Assembly (NCBI GenBank): GCA_002343425.1
Contig: DDSO01000118.1
Location: forward strand, 3,780 to 18,966
Direction: 5' to 3'
DNA from: Brevundimonas sp. UBA2388
GTDB lineage: Bacteria; Pseudomonadota; Alphaproteobacteria; Caulobacterales; Caulobacteraceae
Length of the DNA: 15,187 nucleotides
Shown here: one piece after another, positions 6,096-12,744 of the stretch
Numbering within the stretch: the stretch's first letter is position 1
Layout of the letters: the number at the start of each line of letters is the position of its first letter
Made by a program: the position numbers and the translations under genes
Notes under the pieces: generated by a model
Told to the model about the DNA's origin: nothing
The model's database searches: none
What the model saw: only the letters and a program-made list of their open reading frames with translations

Positions 6096-7481
6096 TCAGC
6101 CCGCCGACATATTTCCGGGCTGTTGTTTCTCTTTCAGCGTGACCAGTTCCTCGGCCATGGTCGGGTGGACCGCGCAGGTGGCGTCCCATTGCGCCTTTGT
6201 CAGACCGGCCTTCACGGCGATGGCGGCCAGCTGGATCATCTCCGGCGCCTCGGGTCCGACGATGTGGACCCCGACGACCTTCTGGCTCTGGCCGTCGACG
6301 ACCAGTTTCATCAGGACCCGCTCGTCGGAGCCGGTGAAGGCGTATTTCATCGGACGGAAGCGGGTAAGATAGACATCGACCTCGCCCGGACAGCTGTGCC
6401 GCGCCTCGCTTTCGGTCAGACCCACCGTACCGACGGGCGGCTGACTGAACACCGCGCTGGCGACGGCCGCATAGTCAAAGGCCTGCGGATTGTCGCGATA
6501 GACTGTCTCGTGAAACGCCACGGCCTCCCGGATCGCCACGGGTGTCAAATTCATCCGGTCAGTGACATCGCCGATGGCCCAGATGCTGTCGGCGGTGGTT
6601 TTCGAGAGCGCATCGACCTTGATGGCCCCGTCGTCGTTCAATTCGACTCCGGCGGTCTCCAGCCCCAGCGCCTTGACGTGCGGCACGCGGCCGGTGGCGA
6701 ACATGACGACGTCGGTCTCGATCTTCATGCCGTTCCCCAGCACGCTGAGCAGGCCGGTCTCCGTCTTCTCGATGGCCTCGTGCTGGCAACCCAGGATGAC
6801 CTTGATGCCCCGCTTCTCGATCTCGCCCGCCAGATGGGCGCGCACGTCATCGTCGAAGCCGCGCAGGATGTTGGGGCCGCGATAGATCAGCGTCGTCTCG
6901 ACGCCCAGGCCGGCGAAAATCCCCGCGAACTCCACGGCGATATAGCCGCCACCGGCGATCAGGATGCGCTTCGGCAGTTGCGGCAGGTGGAAGGCCTCTT
7001 CGGAGGTGATGGCGTGCTCGATCCCCGGCAGACCTTCCGGAACCCAGGGCCGGCCGCCGGTGGCGATCAGGATCCGCTCGGCCGTGACGGTCTGGTCCTT
7101 GCCGAGGATCTCGACCGTGTGAGCGTCCTTGAGGACTGCGCGGCCATGGATCAGGTCGACGCCCGCCTTGCCCAGGTTGGCGGCGTAGATGCCCGACAGC
7201 CGGGCGATCTCGACATCCTTGGCCTGGAGGAATTCCGGCCAGTCGAAGCTGGCCTCGACGGTCCAGCCATAGCCTTCGGCGGTATGGAACTGGTGAGCGA
7301 AGTCACTGGCCATGACCATGAATTTCTTGGGCACGCAGCCTTGGATCACGCAGGTGCCTCCGACCCGATGCTCCTCGGCGATGGCCACGCGCTTTCCGCC
7401 AAGCGCGGTCAGGCGCGCCGCCCGGACGCCGCCCGAGCCGGCGCCGATGACGAACAGGTCGTAGTCGTAGGTTTTTGCCAC
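6096..7481 (-). CDS. gor: Glutathione-disulfide reductase
   Basis: A 461-residue FAD/NADPH-dependent flavoenzyme that regenerates reduced glutathione in the cytoplasm. Seen in order: FAD-binding GAGSGG (13-18), the redox-active disulfide [13 protein letters not shown] with Cys44 and Cys49, the NADPH-binding [18 protein letters not shown], a second FAD motif in [11 protein letters not shown], and the C-terminal HPTMAEE that supplies the catalytic His-Glu pair from the partner subunit. The start is GTG 7481. It has GGGAA upstream at good spacing and begins [12 protein letters not shown], as family members do. An upstream in-frame ATG at 7538 would add 19 residues with no family resemblance. Most close relatives have Arg where Gln47 stands in CVIQGC. 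It ends 55 bases before DAHP synthase on the same strand; shared transcription is possible but not shown. It is divergent from the unknown gene at 7700. Confidence 0.93.
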   Translation of the reverse strand: MAKTYDYDLFVIGAGSGGVRAARLTALGGKRVAIAEEHRVGGTCVIQGCVPKKFMVMASDFAHQFHTAEGYGWTVEASFDWPEFLQAKDVEIARLSGIYAANLGKAGVDLIHGRAVLKDAHTVEILGKDQTVTAERILIATGGRPWVPEGLPGIEHAITSEEAFHLPQLPKRILIAGGGYIAVEFAGIFAGLGVETTLIYRGPNILRGFDDDVRAHLAGEIEKRGIKVILGCQHEAIEKTETGLLSVLGNGMKIETDVVMFATGRVPHVKALGLETAGVELNDDGAIKVDALSKTTADSIWAIGDVTDRMNLTPVAIREAVAFHETVYRDNPQAFDYAAVASAVFSQPPVGTVGLTESEARHSCPGEVDVYLTRFRPMKYAFTGSDERVLMKLVVDGQSQKVVGVHIVGPEAPEMIQLAAIAVKAGLTKAQWDATCAVHPTMAEELVTLKEKQQPGNMSAG

Positions 7482-7642
7482 AGCGCATTTCCCGGAAGGT
7501 TCGTCGTGGCAGGTAGCCATCCCCTCCCCGACCGGCAAGTCGCCCGCGCCGGAATAGCCGGAGCCGCCCGTATAAGGCGTCGTCCGGGCGTGTCGTCCGA
7601 ACCTCGTTTCGTGACCGGAACATCGATCCGCGCCGATTCGCG

Positions 7643-7671
7643 TTGACCGTGTCCGATCCGGCCCGTTAGTG
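7643..7671 (+). promoter_or_regulatory. Possible sigma-70-type promoter for the unknown gene at 7700
   Basis: TTGACC (7643-7648), a 17-base spacer and TTAGTG (7666-7671) place a start site about 20 bases before the ATG. The -35 is good and the -10 weak. A GATTC (GANTC, the CcrM methylation site in Caulobacterales) sits just upstream at 7635-7639. The rest of the 218-base divergent gap from gor holds no ORF that I support. Confidence 0.35.
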
Positions 7672-7699
7672 ACCGCAAAAGTATCAAATCAGGGCGTGC

Positions 7700-8650
7700 A
7701 TGATGATCGAACTGTTCCTCGCCGGCGCGCTGCTTCTGGCCCCGCCGCAGACTTCCGGCCCTGTCGTCAGCCAGGACCCGGTCCAACTGGAAGACGTGGT
7801 CGTCTCCGGACGGACGCTGGACAGCCTGATCCGCGACTTCGTCGGCGAGGTCGCCGAGCCCAACCGCAACCGCGGCCTCGCGCGCTGGAAAGACCGCGTC
7901 TGTGTCGGCGTCGCGAACCTCGACGGAGAGGTCGCCCGCTATCTGTCCGACCGCATCTCGACCGTCGCGGAGGATGTGGGCCTTTCGGTTGGGGGGCCGG
8001 GCTGCACACCGAACATCCTGGTCATCGCCACCGCCGACGCCGGCGACCTCGCTCGCCAGTTGACCGAGGAACGTCGCCGCGCCTTCCGTATGGGGGGCGC
8101 CGGCATGGATCGGGGTGGCGCGGCCCTGCGCGATTTCGTCGAGACGGATCGGCCGGTGCGCTGGTGGCAGTTGGCCATCCCGGTGGACTCCGAGACCGGG
8201 GACATCGCCGTCCGTATCCCCGGCGTCTGCACGGGCGCCTGCGTCAGCGCTGCCGACTACGCGCCCCAGATCGCGGTCGCCTCCGCGTCCCGCCTGACGA
8301 CCCAGATCGTCGACAATCTGACCCGCGCGATCGTCATCGTCGACGTCGACGAGGTATCGGACGTCTCGGTGCTTCAGCTGGCCGACTACATCGCCATGGT
8401 GTCCCTGGCCCAGATCGACCCCAAGGCCGACACCAGCGGCTACGCCACCATCCTGAATGTCTTCCAGGCCCCGGAGACCAGCGACAGCCTGACGGACTGG
8501 GACCTGGCCTATCTCGACGGCCTCTACGGCGCCGAACGCAATCATCTGGCCACCCAGGCCGACCGCAACGAGATCGCCAATTCGATCCGCCGGTCTCATG
8601 AGCGACTGCGTGAGAGAGACGAGGCCGAACAGCCAGCCCCCGCCGAATAG
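7700..8650 (+). CDS. Conserved-looking exported protein of unknown function
   Basis: I do not recognise a named family. The 316-residue protein begins with a short hydrophobic segment (MMIELFLAGALLLAPP), which resembles a signal sequence or anchor but lacks the usual positive charges. It continues with QLEDVVVSGRTL, a string similar to the start of TonB-receptor plug regions, although no barrel follows. Four cysteines (68, 101, 177, 181) are consistent with disulfides outside the cytoplasm. A mixed alpha/beta middle (WKDRVCVGVANL, GCTPNILVIATADAG) and a helical, charged tail (about 285-310) complete it. The last part reads WDLAYLDGLYGAERNHLATQ, which looks like a conserved block. Either ATG 7700 or ATG 7703 can be the start, with AGGGCG upstream. 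It is divergent from gor and convergent with rpiA, with six bases between stops. Codon use matches its neighbours, so it is a real gene with unknown function. Confidence 0.8.
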   Translation: MMIELFLAGALLLAPPQTSGPVVSQDPVQLEDVVVSGRTLDSLIRDFVGEVAEPNRNRGLARWKDRVCVGVANLDGEVARYLSDRISTVAEDVGLSVGGPGCTPNILVIATADAGDLARQLTEERRRAFRMGGAGMDRGGAALRDFVETDRPVRWWQLAIPVDSETGDIAVRIPGVCTGACVSAADYAPQIAVASASRLTTQIVDNLTRAIVIVDVDEVSDVSVLQLADYIAMVSLAQIDPKADTSGYATILNVFQAPETSDSLTDWDLAYLDGLYGAERNHLATQADRNEIANSIRRSHERLRERDEAEQPAPAE

Positions 8651-8656
8651 GCCGCC

Positions 8657-9343
8657 TCAGGGCGTCCGCAATTCGAATCCGTCATCCGTGCCGATGATCG
8701 CCTCGTCCGCAAGGTCGAGGAACAGGCCGTGTTCGACCACGCCGGTGATCAGCTTCAGGTCATCAGCCAGGCGCACCGGGTCGTGAATGGCGACGCATTT
8801 CGCGTCATAGATCAGGTTGCCGCCGTCGGTCCGAACCAGCCCCCGCTCCGCCGAGCGCACGCGGGCAGGCATGGCGATGTCATGATCGGCCAGCACATCG
8901 GCGATGCGGTTGGCGGTGGTCTTGTGGCCGAAGGCGACCACCTCGATCGGCAGGGCGAAGGCGCCCAGCACCGGCACCACCTTGGCCTTGTCGGCTATGA
9001 CGAGGCAGCGGGCCGAGGCCTCCCACACCAGCTTCTCGCGCAGCAGCGCCGCGCCGCCGCCCTTGATCAGGGCCAGCCCCGGCCCGACCTCGTCGGCGCC
9101 GTCGACCGTCAGGTCAATTCGCGGCGTGTCCTCGAGCGTCGACAGGGTCAGACCGAGCTCACGCGCCAATTCTGCCGTGGCTTCCGACGTCGGCACGCAG
9201 CGCAAACCGTCCAGCCCGCGCGCCGCCAGCGCCTTGACGAACCAGGCGGCTGTGGAGCCGGTGCCCAGGCCCACGACCATGCCGGGCTCGACGCGCAGGG
9301 CGGCGGCTTCGCCGGCGTGGCGCTTCTGGTCGTCGGCGCTCAT
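8657..9343 (-). CDS. rpiA: Ribose-5-phosphate isomerase A
   Basis: A 228-residue enzyme that interconverts ribose 5-phosphate and ribulose 5-phosphate in the non-oxidative pentose phosphate pathway. Motifs are complete and in the expected places: phosphate-binding GLGTGSTA (25-32), DGADEVGP (81-88) with catalytic Asp, and [12 protein letters not shown] (93-104) containing the Lys and Glu used in catalysis. Its length is the usual 220-230. The ATG overlaps the glmU stop as ATGA (9343-9340), which indicates coupled translation from a glmU-rpiA transcript. The erythrose 4-phosphate branch of this pathway supplies the DAHP synthase encoded nearby, but adjacency is likely incidental. The gene ends six bases from the stop of the unknown gene on the opposite strand, and no terminator hairpin was found there. 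Confidence 0.96.
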   Translation of the reverse strand: MSADDQKRHAGEAAALRVEPGMVVGLGTGSTAAWFVKALAARGLDGLRCVPTSEATAELARELGLTLSTLEDTPRIDLTVDGADEVGPGLALIKGGGAALLREKLVWEASARCLVIADKAKVVPVLGAFALPIEVVAFGHKTTANRIADVLADHDIAMPARVRSAERGLVRTDGGNLIYDAKCVAIHDPVRLADDLKLITGVVEHGLFLDLADEAIIGTDDGFELRTP

Positions 9344-10689
9344 TTCGCCTTCGCCGCCTTCTTCGCCCGCATGGTTTCCATGAACCGCGCCGCCCAGCCG
9401 GGCTTGGCGGTCTGGGTTCCGCGCGCCAGCGCCAGATCGCCCGGAGCCACATCGGCGGTGACCACCGAACCCGAGCCCACCATGGCGCCCGCCCCGACCG
9501 TCACCGGCGCGACCAGCGAACTATTGGAGCCGACAAAGGCCCCCTCGCCGATCGTGGTGCGGTGTTTGAAGAAGCCGTCGTAGTTGCAGAAGATCGTGCC
9601 GGCGCCGATGTTGGCCTTCGCCCCCACCACGCCGTCGCCCAGATAGGACAGGTGATTGGCCTTGGCCCCGGCGTCCATGCGGACGTTCTTGACCTCGACG
9701 AAATTGCCGACCTTGACCCCCTCGCCCAGGTCTGCGCCGGGCCGCAGCCGGGCATAGGGACCAACCTCGGCCCCGGCGGCGACGGTCGCCCCCTCGATAT
9801 GGCTGAAGCTGCGGATGCGCGCGCCGCCCGCGATCTTCGCGCCCGGGCCGAAGACGACATAGGGTTCGATCGTCGTCCCGCCGCCGATCTCGGTATCGAA
9901 AGAGAAATGCACCGTCTCGGGCGCCGGCATGGTCACCCCGGCGGCGAGGAAGGTTTCGCGCTGAACCGTCTGGAACAGGGCCTCGGCCACCGCCAGCTCG
10001 GCCTGGGCGTTGACCCCCATGACGGCGTCCTCGCCCGCGAAGACGGCGCGGGTCGGTTCACCGCGCTTGCGGGCCAGCTCGACCACGTCGGTCAGATAGT
10101 ATTCGCCCTTGGCGTTGTCGTTCCTGACCTCCGCCAGCAGCCCGAACAGCAGGGCGGACGGCGCGGCCATGACGCCGGAGTTGCAGGCCGTCAGGGCCAG
10201 CACCTCCGCCGACGCCTCCTTGGCTTCGGTGATGGCCGCCAGGGTCTCGCCGTCCATGACCAGGCGGCCATAGGCCCCCGGATCGCGGGCCTCGAAGCCG
10301 ATGACCGTGACCCCGTCCGCCGAGGCGAAGACCGGCTCGATGTCGGCAGCCTTCAAAAGCGGCACGTCGCCATAGGTGACCACCACCTGACCCGCGAACC
10401 CCTTCAGCGCCGCCTCGGCGCAGCGGACGGCGTGGCCGGTGCCGATCGGCGGATCCTGCACCGCGATCGCGGTCTCGCCCAGCCGCTTGACCACATGGGC
10501 CCGCACCTCGGGTGAGTGATTTCCGACTACGACGATGATCCGCTCACAGCCCAGCGCCTCGGCGGCATCGATGGCGTGATCCAGCATGGCGCGGCCGCCG
10601 ACCGGGTGCAGCACCTTGGGCAGGGGCGACTTCATCCGCGTGCCCTGGCCGGCGGCGAGGATGATGGCTGCGCGAGGGGTACTGGTCAT
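9340..10689 (-). CDS. glmU: Bifunctional GlmU (glucosamine-1-P N-acetyltransferase / UDP-GlcNAc pyrophosphorylase)
   Basis: A 449-residue cytoplasmic enzyme that acetylates glucosamine 1-phosphate and then makes UDP-N-acetylglucosamine for peptidoglycan and LPS. The N-terminal uridyltransferase domain carries [19 protein letters not shown] (11-29), followed by [19 protein letters not shown] and [12 protein letters not shown]. From about residue 240 on, the sequence turns into a left-handed beta-helix of hexapeptide repeats. It includes [33 protein letters not shown] with the acetyltransferase His, and [13 protein letters not shown]. Length is standard. The ATG at 10689 has only a weak upstream GGA. 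A GAATC (GANTC) site abuts the start codon at 10690-10694. It is the first gene of a glmU-rpiA pair and is divergent from gph across a 66-base gap. The tail ends in a Lys/Ala-rich stretch. Confidence 0.96.
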   Translation of the reverse strand: MTSTPRAAIILAAGQGTRMKSPLPKVLHPVGGRAMLDHAIDAAEALGCERIIVVVGNHSPEVRAHVVKRLGETAIAVQDPPIGTGHAVRCAEAALKGFAGQVVVTYGDVPLLKAADIEPVFASADGVTVIGFEARDPGAYGRLVMDGETLAAITEAKEASAEVLALTACNSGVMAAPSALLFGLLAEVRNDNAKGEYYLTDVVELARKRGEPTRAVFAGEDAVMGVNAQAELAVAEALFQTVQRETFLAAGVTMPAPETVHFSFDTEIGGGTTIEPYVVFGPGAKIAGGARIRSFSHIEGATVAAGAEVGPYARLRPGADLGEGVKVGNFVEVKNVRMDAGAKANHLSYLGDGVVGAKANIGAGTIFCNYDGFFKHRTTIGEGAFVGSNSSLVAPVTVGAGAMVGSGSVVTADVAPGDLALARGTQTAKPGWAARFMETMRAKKAAKAK

Positions 10690-10742
10690 GAATCGGTCCG
10701 GCGGTTAGTCGTCGCCAGCGGTCTAGCCCATCCCGGCGGACT

Positions 10743-10749
10743 GGGGGAG
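10743..10749 (+). promoter_or_regulatory. Shine-Dalgarno site deciding the gph start
   Basis: GGGGGAG ends directly before an ATG at 10750 but lies six bases before a second ATG at 10756. The second spacing is the normal one, so the start is taken as 10756. This makes a protein beginning MRIRDLEGW. Confidence 0.65.
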
Positions 10750-10755
10750 ATGCCG

Positions 10756-11460
10756 ATGCGCATACGCGATCTCGAGGGCTGGACCATCGCCTTCGATCTG
10801 GACGGCACGCTCGTGGACTCCGCCCCGGACCTGATCGGTACGCTGAACCGCATGCTGGCCCCGCGCGGCTATCCGCCCGTGCCCCTGTCGTCCGCCCGCC
10901 ACCTGGTCGGCCACGGCGCGCGCGCCCTGCTGCGTCATGGTTTCGCCGAAGCCGGCGCCGTCTGGGACGAGGCGGCCGAACCCGAACTGTTCGACCATTT
11001 CATCGACGACTATATCGGCCACATCGCCGACGACAGCCGGGCGTTCGAGGGTGTGGTCGAGACGCTGGACCAGCTTTCTGCGCGCGGCGCCCTCCTGTGT
11101 GTCGCGACCAACAAGCGCACCGACCTGGCCGTCGCCCTGATCGACGCCCTCGGCCTTGCGCGCCATTTCGTCGTGGTCGCGGGTCCGGATCGGGTCAGCG
11201 CCCGCAAGCCGGACGGGGCCCATGTGAGAGAAGCGGTTCAGCTGGCGGGCGGCGATCCGGCCCGGGCGGTGATGGTCGGCGACGCCACCACCGACACCGG
11301 CAGCGCCCGCGCGGCGGGCGTGCCCTGCGTGGTGGCCGGCTTCGGCTACAACGACGCCCCCCTCGCTGAACTGGGCGGCGACATCGTCATCGACTGCTTC
11401 TCCGATCTGATCGCCGCGGTCGAGACCCTGCACCGGGCGGCGAACCCCCGCGCCATCTGA
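10756..11460 (+). CDS. gph: HAD-family phosphatase, phosphoglycolate phosphatase-like
   Basis: A 234-residue haloacid-dehalogenase phosphatase. Gph removes the phosphate from 2-phosphoglycolate, a product of DNA 3'-end repair and oxygenase side reactions. All four HAD motifs are seen: DLDGTLVDS with nucleophile Asp14 and acid Asp16; motif II Thr118 in CVATNKR; motif III Lys151 in SARKPDG; and motif IV GDATTDTGSA with Asp176 and Asp180. A helical cap domain lies between motifs I and II (about 20-95). The substrate is inferred from overall similarity; other HAD phosphatases look alike. The start was chosen from the GGGGGAG spacing; the ATG at 10750 would add two residues. It is divergent from glmU. 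The tRNA-Val gene follows 52 bases after the stop and appears to have its own promoter. Confidence 0.85.
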   Translation: MRIRDLEGWTIAFDLDGTLVDSAPDLIGTLNRMLAPRGYPPVPLSSARHLVGHGARALLRHGFAEAGAVWDEAAEPELFDHFIDDYIGHIADDSRAFEGVVETLDQLSARGALLCVATNKRTDLAVALIDALGLARHFVVVAGPDRVSARKPDGAHVREAVQLAGGDPARAVMVGDATTDTGSARAAGVPCVVAGFGYNDAPLAELGGDIVIDCFSDLIAAVETLHRAANPRAI

Positions 11461-11464
11461 CGGC

Positions 11465-11493
11465 TTGCCAGCCCCGGACGACCGGGCTAAGTC
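11465..11493 (+). promoter_or_regulatory. Probable promoter of tRNA-Val
   Basis: TTGCCA (11465-11470), a 17-base spacer and TAAGTC (11488-11493). The -10 lies in GCTAAGTC, a 7/8 match to the Caulobacter housekeeping -10 form GCTANAWC. Initiation near 11500 would begin about 13 bases before the tRNA. The -35 starts four bases after the gph stop. Confidence 0.5.
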
Positions 11494-11512
11494 CCCGCCT
11501 CCTGAATCGGCC

Positions 11513-11587
11513 GGATGCGTAGCTCAGCGGGAGAGCACCTCGTTCACACCGAGGGGGTCACAGGTTCAATCCCTGTCGCATCCACCA
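11513..11587 (+). tRNA. tRNA-Val (anticodon CAC), CCA encoded
   Basis: A 75-base cloverleaf. The acceptor stem GGATGCG/CGCATCC is fully paired. The D stem GCTC/GAGC encloses AGCGGGA, the anticodon stem CCTCG/CGAGG encloses TTCACAC (anticodon CAC, 11545-11547), the variable loop is GGGTC, and the T stem ACAGG/CCTGT encloses TTCAATC. The discriminator is A, followed by an encoded CCA at 11585-11587. The anticodon reads GUG codons. Confidence 0.97.
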
Positions 11588-11615
11588 TTCCTGTCCGGCG
11601 CCAGACGCCGATGGT
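11584..11615 (+). terminator. Possible hairpin ending the tRNA-Val transcript
   Basis: CGGCG (11596-11600) pairs with CGCCG (11606-11610) around CCAGA, and flanking ACCAT (11584-11588) can pair with ATGGT (11611-11615). Only short T stretches follow, so it may be a processing or 3'-end structure rather than a strong terminator. Confidence 0.3.
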
Positions 11616-11635
11616 TCAGGTTTCGCCTTACAGAT

Positions 11636-11650
11636 TGCGGCCAGGCCGCA
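11636..11650 (-). terminator. Possible terminator hairpin after the TadG-like gene
   Basis: TGCGGCC-A-GGCCGCA on the plus strand is a perfect 15-base palindrome around one central base. It starts six bases past the stop of the minus-strand gene at 11656. On the minus strand it is followed by ATCTGTAA rather than a full T-run. Confidence 0.35.
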
Positions 11651-11655
11651 GGTCG

Positions 11656-12090
11656 TCAGACCGGCGTGGCGCTGGCGTCGCCGACCAGATGCCAGCCGCC
11701 GGGCGGCAGCATATTGGCGAGGAACGACGGGCGGTGTCCGCGCAGCACGACCCGCAGCGCCGGCCCGCCGGCCTGGTCGACAATCTCGTATTTCGCCTCA
11801 AAGGCCGGGGCGTTCGGCCACCGGCGCATTTCGGCGGCGACAAAGGCGGCGGCGCGCGTGCGGGCGGCGGCGAGGTCTGCGGCAGGATCCAGCGCCTCCG
11901 CCCCTGCCGCGGCGGCGCCGTCGGCGATGGTCTGCAGCCGGTCCTGCGAGCGGTTGACCGCCAGAAGATCGATTCCGCCAACGGCCAGCAGGAAGACCGC
12001 GGGACCGACAAAGGCGAATTTCAGCGCGATCGATCCACCCGTGGCGCGCAGGAAGCCATCAGTAGTCGGGATAGGGGCGAAGCGGCTCAC
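11656..12090 (-). CDS. TadE/TadG-like single-pass membrane protein
   Basis: A 144-residue protein with the N-terminal plan of TadE/TadG pseudopilin-like proteins. A short polar start precedes a hydrophobic segment at about 20-44 (GGSIALKFAFVGPAVFLLAVGGIDLLAV), where the usual family pattern is RRG-N-VA-I-F-A-hydrophobic. A helix in which small Ala-rich residues replace the bulk follows (RLQTIADGAAAAGAEAL, about 51-67). The rest (about 75-144) is a small soluble region. Tad proteins belong to Flp pilus systems, but no other tad gene is in this window, so this is a solitary copy of unclear role. The start is GTG 12090, with AGGA eight bases upstream (12102-12099). A nearby ATG leads straight to a stop. 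A palindromic stem lies immediately upstream of the ribosome site. The gene is 107 bases downstream of a small membrane protein gene on the same strand. Confidence 0.65.
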   Translation of the reverse strand: MSRFAPIPTTDGFLRATGGSIALKFAFVGPAVFLLAVGGIDLLAVNRSQDRLQTIADGAAAAGAEALDPAADLAAARTRAAAFVAAEMRRWPNAPAFEAKYEIVDQAGGPALRVVLRGHRPSFLANMLPPGGWHLVGDASATPV

Positions 12091-12105
12091 AACATTGTTC
12101 CTATT

Positions 12106-12121
12106 GGGCCGGACACGGCCC
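12106..12121 (-). other. Stem-loop directly upstream of the TadG-like gene's ribosome site
   Basis: GGGCCG (12106-12111) and CGGCCC (12116-12121) form a 6-bp stem around four bases, three bases from the AGGA site. It may end the upstream small membrane protein transcript or influence translation of the next gene. No T-run is present. Confidence 0.35.
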
Positions 12122-12197
12122 GCAGGTGCGTCGAACGAGCCGGAAGTTTACTCGCAGGAGCCTTAATCGACCGTGTCGGCGACCGGGGTTCGGCGTC

Positions 12198-12548
12198 CTA
12201 CAGTTCCGCGAGGGCGACGCCCTTGTCCGACAGGTATTTGGAGCCGATGTAGGCGGTCGCGAGCCACAGGGCGGACCAGAGAGTCCATGCCACCGTCGCC
12301 GATTCCAGGCTGATGTTGACGTCCTGCGCCGTCCGGAACTGGCTGATCGCTCCCACCGCTGCGGCGGCGGCGGCGGACGCCAGCACCACGACCCGAGACC
12401 ACGGCTGCGCCAGAAGCAGGGCGAATCCGCCGATCGTCAGCAGCACGGCCGAGATCAACCACGGCAGCTCCTGCCGGTTCAGGCCGAAGGCAGCGTTGAA
12501 CAGGGCGTAGATCAGAAGGGTTGAGCCGGCGGCGCGAAGGACGAACAT
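12198..12548 (-). CDS. Small four-helix membrane protein of unknown function
   Basis: I do not recognise a named family. The 116-residue product is strongly hydrophobic, with four probable transmembrane helices at about 5-22, 29-47, 51-69 and 83-102. The short polar loops include QFRTAQDVNIS (70-80) between helices three and four. The C-terminus (LSDKGVALAEL) is short and polar. No catalytic or metal-binding motif is visible; charged residues are few inside the helices. The ATG at 12548 has an AGG about nine bases upstream. The gene is on the same strand as the TadG-like gene, 107 bases away, and divergent from the helicase gene. Coding status is supported by clean membrane topology and by third-position GC like that of its neighbours. 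Confidence 0.7.
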   Translation of the reverse strand: MFVLRAAGSTLLIYALFNAAFGLNRQELPWLISAVLLTIGGFALLLAQPWSRVVVLASAAAAAAVGAISQFRTAQDVNISLESATVAWTLWSALWLATAYIGSKYLSDKGVALAEL

Positions 12549-12744
12549 GGGATATGCCTGCGTGAACCCGCCCAGTATCTGCCCCGGAGGCTCTCCAATT
12601 GGTAAAGCCCTCGATCGTCCTGTAAGGGGCGCAGCCTCAATTCGGCGGCTTTCACCATTCCGCCGTTATTTCCCCTCATACGCCGCCGTCCGCCGCCTTC
12701 CGCGCCGACCGTTCGCGCGCTGAATCGTGCTATTGGACCGCCCC
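12549..12744. promoter_or_regulatory. Divergent promoter region before the helicase gene
   Basis: This 196-base gap holds no supported ORF. It contains the palindrome CCAATTGG (12595-12602), a GAATC (GANTC) at 12722-12726 and a -10-like TATTGG at 12731-12736. The last sits so close to the helicase ATG at 12745 that the mRNA could be leaderless. No good -35 or Shine-Dalgarno was seen. Confidence 0.3.

Noticed and set aside
7561..7620. TTATAC on the minus strand and a CGGACGAC direct repeat as gor control elements
   Set aside because: The -10-like box lacks a good -35, and the 8-base repeat is too short to separate from chance in GC-rich DNA.
6075..7646. 523-codon plus-strand ORF opposite glutathione reductase
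   Set aside because: Its length comes from GC-rich codon structure of gor on the other strand; composition and lack of motifs mark it as a shadow.
7409..8599. 396-codon minus-strand ORF opposite the unknown exported protein
   Set aside because: No motif, spans the divergent promoter region and part of gor, and the plus-strand frame has a start, ribosome site and signal-like N-terminus.
10516..10755. N-terminal extension of gph to 10516
   Set aside because: It would overlap glmU antisense and carries no HAD sequence; the GGGGGAG site and DLDGT position support a start at 10756.
11470..11488. Hairpin after gph as a terminator
   Set aside because: One bulge, no following T-run, and it overlaps a better-supported tRNA promoter.
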